Source of the DNA: Sva-07 sp963716235
GTDB taxonomy: Bacteria > Actinomycetota > Acidimicrobiia > Acidimicrobiales > Ilumatobacteraceae
Direction: 5' to 3'
Assembly (NCBI GenBank): GCA_963716235.1
Contig: CAVQTE010000029.1
Coordinates: 70,861 to 134,860, forward strand
Length of the DNA stretch: 64,000 nt
Notes under the pieces: model-generated
Told to the model about the DNA's origin: nothing
Seen by the model: only the letters and a program-made list of their open reading frames with translations
The model's database searches: none
In this document: piece by piece, positions 9,895-19,300 of the stretch
Position numbering within the stretch: the stretch's first letter is position 1
Layout of the letters: each line of letters begins with the position of its first letter
Position numbers and translations under genes: made by a program

Positions 9895-11037
9895 ATGACT
9901 TCCCACGACCTGCCCGAGCGTGCGCTGGAATTGCGTTCGACGCTGAGTGACGACGGCATCGTGACCCTGGCGGTCCGCCCGACCGACGTGCCCGCACCCG
10001 GCGACGACCAGGTCGTCGTGCGCGTCGAAGCGGCACCCATCAACCCCTCCGACCTGGGAATGCTCTTCGCTGCCGGCGACGTCGACGCCGCGCTCGCGGC
10101 CGGCGACGGCATGTATCCGGGAGTCTCACTGCCCGTGTCTGCCGCGGTGCTCGCGGCGCAGCGGGCTCGGCTCGGCAAGGCGATGCCGGTTGGCAACGAG
10201 GGCGGCGGGGTGGTCGTCGCGGCAGGGGCGTCGCCGGCCGCGCAGGCGCTGCTCGGCAGGGTCGTCGGGTTCCTGTCCGGCAACGCCTACGCCCAGTACC
10301 GCACGCTCCATGTGAGCCAGTGCCTGCCGATGGCCGACGGCACGGATCCAGCCGACGCTGCCGCCGCATTCGTCAATCCGCTGACCGCGTTGGGAATGGT
10401 GGAGACCATGCGGTCCGAGGGACACACGGCGCTCGTCCACACGGTTGGCGCCTCCAACCTCGGGTTGATGCTCAACCGCATCTGCGTCGACGATGGTGTC
10501 GGTCTCGTCAACATCGTCCGCAGGCCCGAACACGTCGACCTGCTTCGGGCCGAGGGCGCGGTGCACGTGGTCGACTCGAGTGCCGAGACGTTCATCGACG
10601 ATCTGACCGACGCCCTGCGGGAGACCGGTGCGACGATTGCGTTCGATGCGATCGGCGGCGGCGAGCTGGCCGGGACGCTGCTGTCGCGCATGGAGACGGT
10701 GGCGGGCGAGCAGGCGGGCGAGTTCAGCCGGTACGGCTCCGACACCCACAAGCAGGTCTACATCTACGGCGGACTCGACCGAGGCCCCACGACGTTGCGC
10801 CGCGACTTCGGGATGTCGTGGGGGATCGGCGGCTGGCTGCTCACGCCCTTCCTGATGAAGCTCGGCCAGGAGGGCTCCGACCGGCTCCGCCAACGCGTCG
10901 CCGACGAGATCACGACCACGTTCGCCAGCACTTACGGCATGCGACTGTCGCTCGCCGACGCCGTCGACCCCGACCAGGTTCGCCGCTACGCCAAGATGGC
11001 CACCGGCGACAAGGCCTTGGTCACCCCGAACGCCTGA
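9895..11037 (+). CDS. Zinc-independent MDR-family oxidoreductase (quinone/enoyl reductase-like)
   Basis: 380 residues in one frame. It has the N-terminal GroES-like domain (VVVRVEAAPINPSDLGML) and a Rossmann domain with HTVGASNLGLML in place of the usual AGxGGVG. The Cys/His zinc ligands of true alcohol dehydrogenases are missing. The APINPSDL motif is typical of NADPH-quinone or 2-enoyl reductases. The substrate is not predictable; cytoplasmic. The ATG at 9895 lies after a GTGGTGAGGTGA purine-rich stretch. It stands alone, with a hairpin directly after its stop. Confidence 0.8.
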   Translation: MTSHDLPERALELRSTLSDDGIVTLAVRPTDVPAPGDDQVVVRVEAAPINPSDLGMLFAAGDVDAALAAGDGMYPGVSLPVSAAVLAAQRARLGKAMPVGNEGGGVVVAAGASPAAQALLGRVVGFLSGNAYAQYRTLHVSQCLPMADGTDPADAAAAFVNPLTALGMVETMRSEGHTALVHTVGASNLGLMLNRICVDDGVGLVNIVRRPEHVDLLRAEGAVHVVDSSAETFIDDLTDALRETGATIAFDAIGGGELAGTLLSRMETVAGEQAGEFSRYGSDTHKQVYIYGGLDRGPTTLRRDFGMSWGIGGWLLTPFLMKLGQEGSDRLRQRVADEITTTFASTYGMRLSLADAVDPDQVRRYAKMATGDKALVTPNA

Positions 11038-11054
11038 GGCACCCGGAATTCCTT

Positions 11055-11101
11055 GTGCTGTGAGCGATGAGCGCGGCATCTGCGCAAATCGCTCACAGCA
11101 C
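11055..11101. terminator. 13-bp perfect-stem hairpin between convergent genes
   Basis: GTGCTGTGAGCGA at 11055-11067 pairs exactly with TCGCTCACAGCAC at 11089-11101, with an inner GCGC/GCGC pair. It lies between convergent stops at 11037 and 11110, so it can end both transcripts. The arms contain AGCGATGAGCG, which links it to the repeat family at 19182, 40128 and 46963. Confidence 0.65.
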
Positions 11102-11109
11102 GACGTACG

Positions 11110-11896
11110 TCAGCGCGGTCCTTGGCCGTCGTCGACCTTGACGATCGTGCCGGTGACCATCTCCGAGGCGGGTGACACGAGGTACAGCAGCGTGCTGTCG
11201 AGGTTCTCGGGCTGTCCGATCCGCCGCCTCGGGAACACCCGAGTGAGATCGCCCATGCGCTCGATCATGCCGTCGGACATCTCCGAAGCGAACAGACCCG
11301 GGGCGATGGCGTTCACGTTGATGCCGAAGCGTGACCACTCGACTGCCAGTGTCTCGGTGAGCCGATTCACCCCGGCCTTGCTGATCGAGTAGAGCGCGGC
11401 CCCGCCCCCGCCGTAGTTGAACCCGCCGATCGAGGAGATGTTGACGATCCGCCCGGGCAGCTTCAGGTCGATGAGGCGACGTGCAACTTCGCACGAGAGC
11501 AGGAACGGTGCTCGCAGGTTGGTGTCGAACACCTGGTCGATCAGCTCCAGCGGCATCTTCGTGGCGTACTGGGCATCGGGGATCCCAGCGTTGTTCACGA
11601 GAATCTGTACCGGACCAGCGAACTCCTCCGCCGTTCCCACGACCGAGGTGATCTGCTCGGCGTCGGTCACATCGAGCTGTACCGGCACGCAGGTTCCGCC
11701 TGCGTCGGCGATCTCCGACGCGAGGTCGTTCAGGCGGTCGAGCGCGTCGAGCAGTCGCCACCACGAGCGCGCCGTTCGCTGCCAGGAGCAGGGCGAATCT
11801 GCGCCCCAGCCCCGATGACGCTCCGGTGACGAGCGCCACCTGTCCGGCGAGGTCGAGCGTCGGTTCGATGCGATCCATCTGCGCATCGAACCACAT
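11110..11896 (-). CDS. Short-chain dehydrogenase/reductase (one frame change)
   Basis: Classical SDR of about 260 residues. The NAD(P) motif TGASSGLG is in one frame; after a change near 11755 the rest follows in another: VNNAG, the catalytic Ser in NISSIGGF, and the Tyr-Lys pair in ALYSISKAG. The C-terminal NVNAIAPGLFASEM and VTGTIVKVDDGQ are typical of 3-oxoacyl or alcohol-specific SDRs. Start uncertain: ATG at 11896 or at 11878 (MDRIEPTLDLAGQVALVTG); neither has a good ribosome site. Substrate unknown. Confidence 0.8.
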
Positions 11897-11969
11897 CGCA
11901 GCGACGGCGCCGAAGGTGAACGGTGCGTGACGGCTGTCCTGTACGGATCGGGAGTGCTCGCCGGTGGCC

Positions 11970-11975
11970 TACCCT
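11970..11975 (+). promoter_or_regulatory. -10-like TACCCT of a leaderless start (PFK)
   Basis: TACCCT lies 8 nt before the GTG at 11984 and there is no Shine-Dalgarno between them. The arrangement matches other starts in this window and suggests that the mRNA begins at the start codon. Confidence 0.45.
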
Positions 11976-11983
11976 GGCACCCC

Positions 11984-13116
11984 GTGAACGACATTTCGCG
12001 TATCGCCATCAGCACCGGCGGCGGCGACGCCCCGGGCCTCAACGCCGTGATTCGATCAGTCACGCTCGCCGCTCGAAATCGCGGATGGCAGGTCGTCGGC
12101 ATCCGCGACGGCTTCCACGGGCTGATGCACCCCGAGGAGTATCCGGACGGGGGCCTGATGGACCTCACTCGCCAGTCGGTTCGAGGGATCCAGCACACCG
12201 GCGGGACGATCCTGGGTTCGACGAACCGTGGCAATCCGACCCGATATCCCGGTGCTCCAGCCCGACGGCACCTACGTCGAGGTCGACCGGACCGATGAGC
12301 TGATCCAACGTTTCACCGACGCCGGAATCGACGCCTTGATCACCGTCGGCGGCGATGGGTCGCTCACGATCGGTGACCACCTCTACGAGGCCGGCCTGCG
12401 CGTCATCGGCGTCCCCAAGACGATCGACAACGACCTCGACAAGACGACCGCGACGTTCGGCTTCGACACTGCAGTCGACTTCGCGACCGAGTGCATCGAC
12501 CGGTTGTTCACGACAGCGACATCGCACGGTCGCGTGATGGTCGTGGAAGTGATGGGTCGAGACGCCGGATGGATCGCACTGCACACGGGCATGGCCGGCG
12601 GCGCCCACTGCATCCTGATCCCGGAGATCCCGTACGAGCTCGAACACATCGCCGAGACCATCCTGCAACGGGATCGCAACGGCTCCCGATTCACGATCGT
12701 GGTCGTCGCCGAAGGGGCGCGACCGATCGGCGGAGAAGTGACCGTCATCGGCCATGCGGTCGGCCAAGCGGTGCAGTTGGGCGGCGTCGGCGCAAAGGTC
12801 GCGGCGGAGATCTCGGCGATGACCGGCAAGGAGACCCGCACCGTCGTGCTGGGCCATCTGCTGCGTGGCGGGTCGCCGACCGCCCTCGACCGATTGCTCG
12901 GCCTGCGGTTCGGGGCAGCTGCGGTGCGGGCGCTCGACGAGGGAGAGAACGGAATCATGGTGGGGCTGCAGCCCCCCGACGTCGTGTACGTGCCGCTCTC
13001 CGAGGCCACCCGCCAACTGAAGTTGGTTCCACTCGACGGTGACACGATGCGCACCGGCGCGCGATCTCGGGATCAACTTCGGCGACCGCCCGCCGTTGGA
13101 CATCACCAGTGCCTGA
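11984..13116 (+). CDS. pfkA: 6-phosphofructokinase (two frame changes)
   Basis: About 377 residues of the PfkA family, phosphorylating fructose 6-phosphate in glycolysis. Motifs: GGGDAPGLNAVIR for the nucleotide end, GGDGSLTIG, PKTIDNDLDKT with the catalytic TIDND, EVMGRDAGWIA and EGARPIGG. Gly at the E. coli 104 position (GGDGS) argues for ATP, whereas Lys at position 124 (PKTIDND) is the residue of pyrophosphate-type enzymes, so the phosphoryl donor should be tested. One frame change sits in a C-run near 12250, a likely homopolymer error; another near 13065 precedes the true C-terminus (DLGINFGDRPPLDITSA). The start is the GTG at 11984, probably leaderless. Its end overlaps the next gene by 8 nt. 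Confidence 0.88.
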
Positions 13117-14673
13117 AACCTCGGCCGGCAGCGAACAACTTCGTCACGAACTGCTCGCCACGACCGAGTTCCTCCAACGGATCGGGTCGTCACGCGACCT
13201 GTTGACGGTCTTGTCGCCGGAGGAGAAGATCGACCTGATCAACGCCGCCGGCGACGTGTTCTTCCCCGATCCCGAGGAACGGCGCATTCGTACGAAGGCG
13301 CTCAAGCGCCAGCGTCGCTCGGCGAAGGTGCAGCGCGACGAGACGGTGCTGGCAGAGACGGGGATTCGCACGCTGCGCGAACAGACCGTGTTCACCACCC
13401 CCAACGTGTACGCCCCCGACGGTTTCGTGCAGCACGACGTCGACGAGGCCGCGTACCGCGAAACCGTCGAACCGCAGCACTGTTACGTCTGCAAGGCCAA
13501 GTACCACGAGGTGCACCACTTCTACGATCAGCTGTGCCCCGAGTGTGCCGAGTTCAACTACGCCAAACGCGGCGAGCTCGCCGACCTCACCGGCAGGGTC
13601 GCGCTCCTGACGGGCGGGCGGGTGAAGATCGGCTACCAGGCGGGGATCAAGCTGCTGCGATGCGGTGTCTCGCTCGTCGTGGCCACCCGCTTTCCCCGTG
13701 ACGCAGCGGCGCGTTACGCCGCCGAGCCCGACTTCGCCGAGTGGGGTGACCGACTCGAAGTGTTCGGACTCGACCTGCGCCACACCCCGAGCGTCGAGGC
13801 GTTCTGCCGGCACGTGCTGGCGACGCGCGATCGGCTCGACTACATCGTCAACAACGCGTGCCAGACCGTGCGCCGTCCGCCTGACTTCTACCGCCACATG
13901 ATGGACGGCGAGGTTGCCGCGCTCGACACCCTCGACCCTGCGATCCTCGAGCTCGTCGGGGCGTACGAAGGGCTGCGCGGGTACCACCTGCTGCCCGGCT
14001 CTGACGGCGACGTACTCGCCGGCGGCGCGCTCGGATGTCGTGGGCTCGGCGGTGCCGATGGCGGGGCTGACGCAGCCGGCCGCGATGTCGCAGACGCCAC
14101 TGCTTGCCCGACGAACTCCACGCCCAGGCCGATCTGTTCCCGGCGGGTCGCCTCGATCAGGACCTTCAGCAGGTCGACCTCCGAGACCGGAATTCGTGGC
14201 GACTGCTCCTGCACGAGGTGTCGTCGGTCGAACTGCTCGAAACGCAGCTCGTCAATGCCGTGGCGCCGTTCGTGATCAATGCGCGGCTCAAGCCGCTGAT
14301 GGACGCCACGCCGGGCGACCACAAGCACGTGGTCAACGTGTCGGCGGTCGAAGGGCAGTTCTATCGACTGTGCAAGACCACGCGTCATCCGCACACCAAC
14401 ATGGCCAAGGCGGCACTCAACATGATGACACGGACGTCGGCAACCGACTTCCACGCGTCGGGCATCAACATGAACAGTGTCGACACGGGCTGGGTCAGCG
14501 ACGAGGACCCGGTGGCGATCGCCGAGCAGAAGACCGCTGAGCATCGATTCCACCCCCCGCTCGACATCGTCGACGGTGCCGCCCGAATCGTCGACCCGAT
14601 CATCGACGGAGCGAACACCGGCGAGCACGTGTGGGGACAGTTCCTGAAGGACTACCGCCCGACCGACTGGTGA
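13109..14673 (+). CDS. SDR-fold oxidoreductase with N-terminal zinc-ribbon (frame changes)
   Basis: About 520 residues. The first 120 are a charged helical region; then a four-Cys knuckle, C125-x2-C128 and C143-x2-C146 (CYVCKAKYHEVHHFYDQLC, then PECAEFN), followed by a Rossmann SDR domain with TGGRVKIGYQAG and VNNACQT. Frame changes occur near 14010 and 14105. In the active-site region the Ser is in VNVSAVEG, but the usual YxxxK is replaced by HTNMAKAAL, so Lys is present without the Tyr. GTG start at 13109 overlapping pfkA, implying co-transcription. Its 3' end overlaps the convergent monooxygenase by 22 nt. Substrate unknown; catalysis may be altered. Confidence 0.7.
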
Positions 14674-16152
14674 GCGAGCACGCGTGCCGTGCTGAACACC
14701 ATCACGCCGTCGTCGACCGGTTCCTTGCGGAACATCTTGCGGTCCTTCGCGTAGTCCTGAGGGTTGATCCACGGCTCGCGGTCGCCCTGCTTGGGGAAGC
14801 GGTCGGCCGCGCGCTGCACGTACCCGGACGTGAGGTGGTCGAGCATCGGCCGGGCGACCATCGACGCGTCCGACGGGCGCAAGCGGGGAGTGCAGATGGT
14901 GGTGCCCGTCTGCTGTCATGTGGTTCAGGAGGCGGCAGGTGTAGGTGGCGATCAGGTCGGCGCGAAGCGTCCACGACGCATTCACGTACCCGAACGTCGA
15001 CGCGAGGTTGGGCACGTCGGAATAGGCGAACCCCTTGTACGACCACGTGTGGGCGAAGTCGACCGGTTCACCGTCGACGGCGAAGTCGACCTCGCCGAGC
15101 GTCACCATCTCCAGGCCGGTCGCCGTGACGATGATGTCGGCCTCGAGGTGGTCGCCCGACTCCAGCTCGATCCCGGTCTCGGTGAACGTGACGATCCGAT
15201 CGGTGACGACCGACACGGTGCCTGCCTTGATCGCCTCGAACAGGTCGCCGTTGGGCACGAGGCAGAGACGTTGATCCCACGGCGCGTAGCTCGGCGTGAA
15301 GTGCGTGTCGACGTCGTACTCGGGCCCGAGCGACTTGCGAACCCGACCGACGAGGTAGCTCTTCGCCTTGTCGGGGTTGGCGCGCATGCGCTTGTACATG
15401 AACTGCTGCAGCTTGGTGTTCTTCCAGCGGGTGATGTCGTAGGCGACGGAGTCGGGCAGCACCTTTCGCAGCCCGTTGGCGATCATGTCGACGTCGGGCC
15501 CGGCGGCCACATAGGTGGGTGAACGCTGGAGCATCGTGACGTGGGCCGCCGTCGCGGCCATCGCCGGGACCAGCGTCATCGCCGTGGCGCCCGATCCGAT
15601 GACGACGACGCGCTTGTCGGCGTAGTCGAGGTCGTCGGGCCAGTGCTGGGGGTGGACCACGAGGCCCTGGAATCGGTCGCGGCCGGCGAAATCAGGCGTG
15701 TGGCCGTGGCGGTAGGAGTAGTAGCCGGAGCACATCGACAAGAAGTTGCACGTGTAGGTCACCCGTTCGCCGCTGGGCGCCACTTCGACGTCGACGGTCC
15801 AGGTCGCGGTGTCGCTCGACCATTCGGCGTGGCGCACGAGCTGGTTGAAGCGGATGTGTCGATCGATGCCGTTCTCGGCGATCGTTTCTCGTAGATAGGC
15901 CATGATCGAGGGGCCGTCGGCGATCGACTTCTCGGCGTTCCACGGCTTGAACTCGAAACCGAGCGTGTGCATGTCGCTGTCCGAGCGGATTCCCGGGTAG
16001 CGGAACAGATCCCAGGTGCCACCGATGTCGGCACGGCCTTCGAGGATCAGGTAGGTGCGATCGGGTGCTTCGGTCTGCAGGTGATACGCCTGGCCGATCC
16101 CCGAGATGCCTGCGCCGACCACGACCACGTCGACGTGATTGTTGTCCGTCAT
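14652..16152 (-). CDS. Class B flavin monooxygenase, Baeyer-Villiger type (one frame change)
   Basis: About 500 residues, cytoplasmic FAD/NADPH enzyme. FAD motif GAGISG at residues 13-18, NADPH motif GSGATA, and between them the type-I Baeyer-Villiger fingerprint FQGLVVHPQHWP (FxGxxxHxxxWP). It inserts an oxygen atom into ketones or sulfides; the actual substrate is not predictable. The frame changes near 14895, after which the true C-terminus follows (MLDHLTSGYVQRAADRFPKQ), ending at 14652. The ATG at 16152 is preceded by TACCGT at a 7-nt distance and no ribosome site, so it is probably leaderless. Confidence 0.87.
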
Positions 16153-16159
16153 GAGCGTG

Positions 16160-16165
16160 ACGGTA
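16160..16165 (-). promoter_or_regulatory. -10-like TACCGT of a leaderless start (monooxygenase)
   Basis: TACCGT on the minus strand ends 7 nt before the ATG at 16152. No Shine-Dalgarno intervenes. Confidence 0.45.
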
Positions 16166-16205
16166 CTGGACAGAGTCTTGACGTGACGGCCCGACGTTGC
16201 CGTCG

Positions 16206-16211
16206 TAGCCT
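16206..16211 (+). promoter_or_regulatory. -10-like TAGCCT of a leaderless start
   Basis: TAGCCT ends 6 nt before the ATG at 16218. Together with 16160-16165 it forms a compact divergent promoter region of about 65 bp. Confidence 0.4.
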
Positions 16212-16217
16212 GAGGTC

Positions 16218-17150
16218 ATGAGCACGACGTTTGCGCCCCCGTCCGGGTCAGCCGCGGGTCCTGCGTGGGACCCGCCCCATGCTGCGCCCGACCCCGCGCC
16301 GGTCGAGCGTCGTGGCGGTGCCGCGCTCGTGGCGGCGGTTGTCGCCCTGGTGGTACTGGGTGTCGGGGCGTTCGTCGCGGTCGGGTCGTCCGAGGGCGAC
16401 ACACTTCCGGCGGTCGAGCCGTTCTCGCTCGCAGCAGCCGCGCAGAACACCATCGACGCCCGCTCGGTCGAGTTCGACCTCACCGTCAGCGCCGGCGACC
16501 TCGGTGACGTCACGGTGGCGGGCGCAGTCGACAACGAGACCAAGCTGATGTCGGTGTCGGCCGATCTGTCGGCGCTGCTGTCGCTCGATGCGGCGATGCC
16601 GATCGGTGAGGATGGCGGTGACGGTTCGGTGGAGTTGCTGTTCGATGCCTCGACCGGCGTGGTCTACCTGGGCGCCGATGTCCTCGGGGATCTGCTCCCC
16701 GCCGATTCGGCGTGGGTCTCGGCCGATCTCGGTGTGCTCGCCGAGAAGTCCGGCCGGTCGCTCGACGAGATGCAGAACGAGCTGTTCGTCGATCCTGCCG
16801 AATCGGCACGGCTGCTGCTCGACTCCGACAACGTGGTGGAGGTGGGCAACGAGACGATCGACGGTGTCGACACGGTTCACTACGAGGTGACCGTCGATCT
16901 CGCAGCGGCGATCGCCGCATCGCCGCAGGCCGGATCGAAACTCGGTGAGGCCGGCGTCGAGCTGCCCGACACCGTCACCTACGACGTCTGGGTCACTTCC
17001 GACAACCAGCTCCGACGAGCCTCGTTCGACGTCACCGTCGCCGATCAGAGCCGATCTGCCATGGTGCTCGACATGCGCCCGAGCGATCAGCCGCTCGACC
17101 AGCAGGTGCCCGCCGACTCGTTCGACATCACCGGCCTGCTCGCCTGGTGA
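16218..17150 (+). CDS. Membrane-anchored LppX/LprG-like or LolA-like protein
   Basis: 310 residues, intact. A proline-rich cytoplasmic N-terminus (about 33 residues) is followed by one membrane helix (ALVAAVVALVVLGVGAFVAV) and a 250-residue extracytoplasmic beta-rich domain with alternating DVTVAG, VEVGNETIDGVDTVHYEVTV and YDVWVTSDNQLRRASFDVTV. Strands with dTvhYevtvd patterns are typical of the LprG/LolA-like lipid-binding fold, so lipid or glycolipid handling at the membrane is possible; there is no lipobox Cys. Its end overlaps the convergent sugar-kinase gene by 23 nt. Confidence 0.65.
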   Translation: MSTTFAPPSGSAAGPAWDPPHAAPDPAPVERRGGAALVAAVVALVVLGVGAFVAVGSSEGDTLPAVEPFSLAAAAQNTIDARSVEFDLTVSAGDLGDVTVAGAVDNETKLMSVSADLSALLSLDAAMPIGEDGGDGSVELLFDASTGVVYLGADVLGDLLPADSAWVSADLGVLAEKSGRSLDEMQNELFVDPAESARLLLDSDNVVEVGNETIDGVDTVHYEVTVDLAAAIAASPQAGSKLGEAGVELPDTVTYDVWVTSDNQLRRASFDVTVADQSRSAMVLDMRPSDQPLDQQVPADSFDITGLLAW

Positions 17151-17980
17151 GAAGTGCTGCCGCGCATCGGTGACCCGATTCGCAGGCGGCCACGGGATCG
17201 CGGCGCCATCCACCGGTGTGCGTGAGGAATCCCGCAGCGAACGCGTCACCGGCGCCGGTGGTGTCGATGACGTCGGCCACGACCCGCCCGGGTACCTCCA
17301 CCGTCGGCGTGTTCGGCGAGTACACCACTGCGGGGTCCGGTCCACGCTTCACGATCGTCACGGCGCCGCCGATGGCGCCGTCGATGTCGAGCGTGGTGGC
17401 CTCGTCGCGATTCGCGAGGATCAGATCCGGGCTCAGGTCGGCGAGGAGTCGGCGCACACGGTCGATTCCCAGGTCACGCATGACGGCACTCGACGACACG
17501 TCGATCGACACGTCGACGTCGCGATCGTGGGCCCACCCGATCACCGTGATCGCTGTCGCTGCCACCGCGCCGGTTGCGAGCGAGTAGAGCGGCACGTGGA
17601 GCGCGCCCACGCCGTCGAGCCACGACGGGTCGGGGATCGGACAGGTCGATGCACGTTCTGCGGTCGGTGAGCATCGATCGTTCGCCGGTCTGGTCGACCA
17701 ACGCCACGATCGTGCCGGTCGACCCGGCCCGCCGCACCATCGCGACGTCGACACCGTCGGCGGCCATTTCGGCGAGCAGTGCCGAACCGATGGCGTCGCT
17801 GCCGACCTGGCCGAGAAAGCGTGCGGAGTGCCCGAGCCCTGCCGCGGCCACGGCGACATTCGCGGCGCTGCCGCCGCGTCGACGCGAGATGTGCGCCGGT
17901 GTGTCCGAGGCGACGTTGACGGCGCCGTCGAGTCGAACGATGACATCCTCGACGAGATCGCCGAGTGCCGCCAGCATCAT
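17128..17980 (-). CDS. PfkB-family carbohydrate kinase (one frame change)
   Basis: About 283 residues of the ribokinase/PfkB family. N-terminal LAALGDLVEDVIVRLDG and GGSAANVAVAAAGLG (signature 1), later ILANRDEATTL, and signature 2 DTTGAGDAFAAGFLTHTGGW with the catalytic Asp. The frame changes near 17640. It phosphorylates a sugar or nucleoside in the cytoplasm; the substrate cannot be read from sequence. The start at 17980 (two adjacent ATGs) follows the AhpD-like gene by 12 nt on the same strand, so the two are probably one operon. Confidence 0.82.
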
Positions 17981-17992
17981 CGTCGCGGTCGC

Positions 17993-18661
17993 TCAGCCGC
18001 CATCGACGTCGTCGGAGAGTGCGGGATCGTCGACGACTGCCATCACATCGAGTCCCGCCATCTGCCCCGTCGGGTCGGCGACCTCGACGATGCGTTCGTC
18101 GACGTCGTCGTATTCGAGGCGGAGCGCCTTCGACATCGTGGCGTGCATGGCATAGGTGCACGTGACGTAGGTGAACTCGAGGATCTCCTCGTCGGAGAGG
18201 TGCCGCTTCAATTCGTCGAAGAGTGCGTCCGGCACGCGGCCGTGCTGCAGCGTGAGACAATCGGTGTAGGCCAGCACGGCGCGCTCGACCGGTGACCAGC
18301 AGTCAGCCACCGACCACGCCGGGATCGCCGCCACCTGCTCGTCGCTGAAGCCGACGTCGCGCATGGCCTTGCAGTGCTGGCTGAACACGAACTGGCTGCC
18401 CACCGTGAAGCCCGCACGTGTCTGTCCCAGCTCACGCAGCGGTGCGGGCAGGTGGCGTTCGGGGGAGCGGTAGAACTGGAATCCGGCGGTGGTGTGGTCG
18501 AAGGCGTCGGGGACGAGGGCGAACACCGTCCACCAGTTGCCCGGCGTGCCTGACGCCGTCCCCGGATCCACGACAGGGTCGCGGTCACCGAACAGCATCC
18601 GGTACATCACCTGGGCGAACGGGTGGGCGTCGTCCTTGCCGACCTGGCCGAGGCGGGGCAT
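17993..18661 (-). CDS. Carboxymuconolactone decarboxylase/AhpD-like protein
   Basis: 222 residues starting MPRLGQVGKDDAHPFAQVMY, with a GAAGGAG ribosome site that decides the ATG at 18661. The AhpD-like helical core is seen in RELGQTRAGFTVGSQFVFSQ, HCKAMRDVGFSDEQVAAI and VADCWSPVERAVLAYTDCLT. The HC pair sits at the usual redox or proton-relay site but the classical CxxC is absent, so peroxidase activity is doubtful. It abuts the glyoxalase-fold gene upstream (1-nt gap) and the sugar kinase downstream, suggesting a three-gene operon 19166-17128. Confidence 0.8.
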   Translation of the reverse strand: MPRLGQVGKDDAHPFAQVMYRMLFGDRDPVVDPGTASGTPGNWWTVFALVPDAFDHTTAGFQFYRSPERHLPAPLRELGQTRAGFTVGSQFVFSQHCKAMRDVGFSDEQVAAIPAWSVADCWSPVERAVLAYTDCLTLQHGRVPDALFDELKRHLSDEEILEFTYVTCTYAMHATMSKALRLEYDDVDERIVEVADPTGQMAGLDVMAVVDDPALSDDVDGG

Positions 18662-18662
18662 G

Positions 18663-19166
18663 TCAGGCTCCTTCGATCGAGTGGACGGCCGCCTCGACGA
18701 GCGGGTCGACGCCGAGGAGCCGGTGGGCTTCGGTCGGATCGGGTTCGAAGCCGGGTGTGTCACGACACAGTTCGACCATGATGCCGTTCGGATCGAGGTA
18801 GTACAGCGAATGGCACCAGCCGTGGTCCTGTTCCATCGCCGGCTCGATGCCCTCGGCCGTCATCCGGGCTCGCACGGCCTCCTGCTGCTCGGCAGTCGCC
18901 CGGAACGCGCAGTGGTTGACCCAGAACGGCAGACCGACCCCGTTGGAGACGTCGGTCGTCCAGCCGGGCTGCTCACCGACCTCGTGGAACTGGAAGAACG
19001 CGATGCATCGCTCGGCCGTCGCCGATGTCGTAGAAGACGTGTCGGATCCAGCTGTCGCCGAGCGCCTGATCTCGGTGTGCACCAACGGGAAACCCATCAG
19101 GTGCTCGTAGAAGTGCGTCGTGGCGTCGACGTCACGGGTGGCGTAGGCGACGTGGTGGATCGGCAT
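18663..19166 (-). CDS. VOC (glyoxalase/dioxygenase-fold) protein, with paired compensating frame changes
   Basis: 167 residues in one open frame, but residues about 34-52 (RRSATAGSDTSSTTSATA) do not look like protein; reading this stretch in the neighbouring frame gives ALGDSWIRHVFYDIGDG, exactly what the family has here. So one base is missing near 19070 and one extra near 19018. Metal ligands: His of MPIHHVAY, His of VNHCAF and Glu of IMVELCRD. The family includes glyoxalases and extradiol dioxygenases; substrate unknown. The ATG at 19166 is preceded by TACGCT at 6 nt. First gene of the operon continuing to 17128. Confidence 0.82.
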   Translation of the reverse strand: MPIHHVAYATRDVDATTHFYEHLMGFPLVHTEIRRSATAGSDTSSTTSATAERCIAFFQFHEVGEQPGWTTDVSNGVGLPFWVNHCAFRATAEQQEAVRARMTAEGIEPAMEQDHGWCHSLYYLDPNGIMVELCRDTPGFEPDPTEAHRLLGVDPLVEAAVHSIEGA

Positions 19167-19172
19167 GAGGCG

Positions 19173-19178
19173 AGCGTA
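19173..19178 (-). promoter_or_regulatory. -10-like TACGCT of a leaderless start (VOC protein)
   Basis: TACGCT on the minus strand ends 6 nt before the ATG at 19166, without a ribosome site. Confidence 0.4.
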
Positions 19179-19181
19179 GAT

Positions 19182-19237
19182 CCCACCGCGATGAGCGAAC
19201 GCACCGGCTGTCGGTCGCTTCGCTCATCGCTGGTGGG
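19182..19237. repeat. REP-like palindromic repeat, copy in a divergent region
   Basis: Near-perfect inverted repeat: CCCACCGCGATGAGCGAA on the left, TTCGCTCATCGCTGGTGGG on the right, with an inner CGGTCG. It shares GATGAGCGAA and CGGTCGCTTCGCTCATCGC with the copy at 40128. Because it lies between divergent genes (19166 and 19301), it is not simply a terminator. Confidence 0.7.
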
Positions 19238-19300
19238 GTGAAGTAGCAAGGGGAATGCATTCGCCAAGGTGAACGGAATCGTGTTGCCGGGGAGCGGGTC

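Noticed and set aside
13888..14651. C-terminal extension of the flavin monooxygenase to 13888
   Set aside because: After the frame change near 14895 the family C-terminus continues in another frame and stops at 14652; the extension is antisense to the SDR gene.
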